64,000 nt of DNA from Heterobilharzia americana (lineage: Eukaryota > Platyhelminthes > Trematoda > Strigeidida > Schistosomatidae): the NCBI GenBank assembly GCA_944470555.2, contig OX104127.1:97488708-97552707 (forward strand), written 5' to 3'. Both the position numbers and the translations under genes were made by a program. Under the pieces are notes generated by a model, which saw nothing but the letters and a program-made list of their open reading frames with translations, was not told the origin of the DNA and made no database searches. Each line of letters starts with the position of its first letter. The stretch's first letter is position 1. Below, piece after piece: positions 61,075 to 64,000 of the stretch.

Positions 61075-61759
61075 CACAATAGAGGAATTATGTATCATTA
61101 TGTCATTCATAAGGACGAGTTAGAGATAGAGGAAAGATTACAGAATTAAACATTTGGTAATCAATATTTTGTTCTCTTATTAATCGCTTTTTATCAAGAA
61201 AAACTTAGTTAAAGACTATCACTGTCTGTCAGGGAGTAATTGATTTTCTGTTTCTTGGATATCATAATCCGCTCTTGTATTGAAGATGACACCTAAGATA
61301 TTTTTTCCTTTGTCTGTTTCTCCAAAATGTCTCGTATATTTTTATGGATGCGCATTGAGTAAAATTTGAACTCATTTTTGGATATAAATGCAACTTGAAG
61401 ATCGTTGAGTTTTACTTCATTCAAGAATTGGTAGATTGAAATAGCCTATTTTGTTCGATGCTAAACGCTTAGATCATAGGTATTTGTGTAAGGGGCCGTC
61501 ATTCCGATGACGTTGTTGAATTACGCTGTCTCACTGTTGCCATCAGTGTTTCTGAGCATTCTACATATAACTACATTCCAGATTTCTGATATAATAAGTG
61601 AACTACAGATGTAAATACGAGGCACGATTTTGAGATAATGTATGGAAGATGTTCAACTGGACGACCAACTCAGTTTAAAATTCAATCACCAGGAAAAAGA
61701 GTCACTGACACGAATCAGTCACTACCGAATGATCCATGTGACTGTCTATATCCGTAGTG
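61075..61759. other. AT-rich stretch, no gene seen
   Basis: No further exon of the split gene was found. Confidence 0.35.
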
Positions 61760-62060
61760 CTCAGCACTATTCGAAGCCTGCCGATTAAGTTTTGTGATAT
61801 GAACACTAAGCGAAGTGATGCAACTTTGCGGTGTATTGTACTTTGTTGTAAAATGGTAAGAATCAGCTGACGGAAGCTCTGGACCTAGATTTCATGTTTG
61901 ATGGAACTCATCCGTAAAGTGTATCTATGGCCATGATTAAACTGGTATTTCTCTGGTGGCTCTAATTTTCGTTTCTTAGCGCTGAAGTAAGAGTCTGAAC
62001 AGCTACGTGGGTTGCCACCTAGTGACATACTCGTGTGTACAGTCTAGTTCTACAAAGTGT
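61760..62060 (+). repeat. Dispersed tRNA-like repeat, copy F
   Basis: CAGCTGACGGAAGCTCTGGACCTAGATTTCATGTTTGATGGAACTCATCCGTAAAGTGTATCTATGG (61865-61931) aligns with 10858-10925 (copy A). The flanks are less well conserved. Confidence 0.4.
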
Positions 62061-64000
62061 CAGTCATAGCTTGAATAGATTGTCGATCTGGTATCTGACT
62101 GCAAGAACGAGAGATATATATTCTATTTACTGTAAGAACATTTTCCTCAAAGTTGTAGAGATGCCTTTCTGATGAGTCGTAACAAGCACGAAGCTTAGGT
62201 TCAGGACTTCCTACAGATTGGTCCCAAACATCTAACAGTTGAGACACTTCAAAAATATGTGTTTACAACAGTGAACTTAGTTAACAGCAGACAATATCCA
62301 ACCCGAAACTTTTAGGCTTTGCATAGCACACCTTATGCTTCCCATAAAAAATTCAATGGTCACTTCAGTTTTGTATCTGTAAAATGGGTATAACTTTTGA
62401 ACACGTCTTGCAAATATTCTTCTCCAATACAAATTGAAAATTACTTCACGTTTAGAAATGAATACCCCTGGACCTGATTTATTTATAATTTGGAATTTTC
62501 ACAGGATTTATGATGGAATTAATTGTTATGAAATTTAAGAGATAAAAATACAAACAGACTCATTCGTATGAAGCAAAAATGTATCAGGTTATAAATCATA
62601 CCACTCACTTAAAGTTGTCGTAAATAGATCGGTTACGTATGTGTAGACACCGGACACTTTGGTAGAGTTTTCTTCCATACTAGATTAGTCTACTTGATTC
62701 GGCATATAACAACATGGTTTTGTTTACTTGATTACAATAAGAACAAAACTGGCTGCACATTATCATTGTAAAGTGAGCACACAACTTTTAAACTTCTATT
62801 TTTCCTAGTCTTACAGTTCCCTTATTCTTTAATGGTTGGTAGTAGTGGATAATGTTTTGACTGCAATTTATTGGGTATAATTATATCAATTTGATTTGAT
62901 TATGAGAAACAAATTGTGTTCGGTAAGATATCTAATTAGTTAGATGTGTCACAGTGTGCTACATCCAATAGACTAAACTAACTGGAACAAATCTTCGTTT
63001 TCAACTTGTAAGAAGACCAAAACAAGGCATCAGTAATCATTTGAATTCCTTATTTTGTACAGAAAGCAACTTTTTACTTCCGTAACTTATCGTTACACAA
63101 ATCGTTCTGCTAGCAAGTTTGTTGAAACTAACAGTTCAGTATTTCTCAGCGTAAATATGAAATTAATACATATCTAATAAAATGGCCACTACTTCATTGT
63201 TTTTTTTCGAAGCTACACATTTTTTATCTTTAGGGAGATTATGGTATTAAATATGATTAAATTATCATTCATAAAAACTTAGGTGAAAAGATTTTCCATA
63301 ACTATTCATAGTCTAAAGCATATATGGTAATATTTAGTACAGCTAAGAATATATATCCAAGGTGTAATACATAACACTATGTAAGTTTATTGCATTTTCA
63401 TCGTATCTGGCAGTTGAAATGATTGTGAAGCTGACTCATTTATTAGATTAACAAAAAGGAGGATTCTAAAAGACTGTCTTTATTAACAGATGACGCTGGT
63501 GACATTACGCAATAAGTTAAATCAGTTATTTTAATCATATCCATATATAAAAAAATCAGTCACAAAATCATAAAAGGGTACATTTCGAAATGCTTATCAA
63601 AGTCTGGTGACCGGATAACCTGCAAAGCTCAGTGATATGCACTTCTAATGAGGTAGAAAGTGACGTAGTTTCATTTTCACCAACAAAACTGAGCATTATC
63701 ATTGTTCTGTTCATTCTGTTACATATCTAATGTTGAACAGAGGGGTGATTCCAGAGCGATACTAACAAACTCCCTAAAGAATTTATTACTGAAAAAATGG
63801 AGACGGAATACCACCATTTCACTTTACTGCTGCATTTGGACTAATGCTTCGTTCAATAAATTCTTTACTTATTAATATTGCGCCACCTTAAATTTAATTT
63901 AAGATTACTGAAGTATTTGCTTACAAAGCTCTTATCGACATCAGGTTTTTGAAGTAGTTTTCATCACAGAATGAACCCGGTAAAAATATTAAATGAAAAA
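62061..64000. other. AT-rich stretch, no gene seen
   Basis: No supportable exon, RNA gene or repeat to the end of the window. Confidence 0.35.

Noticed and set aside
1..64000. CRISPR arrays, operons, Shine-Dalgarno sites or bacterial-type genes
   Set aside because: No regular short repeat-spacer array and no dense gene layout; the window is clearly eukaryotic.

Overview
This window is AT-rich, intron-rich eukaryotic DNA that looks like a schistosome (blood fluke) genome. It has no long intact ORFs and no bacterial gene organisation. It carries a typical schistosome repeat load: an RTE-clade (SR2-like) non-LTR retrotransposon family, Penelope-like element (PLE) remnants, and Sm-alpha-type SINEs with a tRNA-like head and a hammerhead ribozyme. 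The species cannot be fixed from the sequence.

Layout. 586-3648 and 13113-16193 hold two nearly identical, minus-strand, defective RTE copies; in both the catalytic RT core is replaced by the same unrelated ~280 bp. 6405-6640 is a decayed hammerhead SINE. 8753-9733 is a ~1 kb fold-back structure with ~240 bp arms. 10.7-11.1, 27.6-28.1, 41.27-41.48, 48.0-48.5, 59.9-60.1 and 61.76-62.0 kb carry old copies of one tRNA-like dispersed repeat. 17554-17629 is a nested palindrome. 18.9-20.1, 31.2-31.5 and 45.0-45.3 kb contain two further repeat pairs. 29.09-29.62 (minus) and 43.95-44.90 kb (plus) are PLE remnants. 34570-37905 is the most complete RTE copy, with endonuclease, RT and C-terminal domain broken by frameshifts and a stop. 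50.94-51.61 and 53.20-54.29 kb are truncated RTE pieces. 54.72-55.10 and 56.31-56.76 kb are head-to-head SINE pairs; the plus-strand SINE of the second pair has a hammerhead with every core position present.

Gene. From about 47 kb onward the plus strand contains a split gene that simple ORF calling misses. Exons at 46962-47136, 52900-53066 and 58742-58928 each have a strong acceptor, a GT donor and a fully open frame, and their phases match (1>2, 2>1, 1>2). Short candidate exons at 60594 and 61012-61048 could continue it. The joined reading is hydrophilic, rich in charged and Gln residues, and begins with a short hydrophobic stretch; I do not recognise the family. Several repeats sit inside its introns. 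The rest is intron or intergenic DNA in which I can support little.
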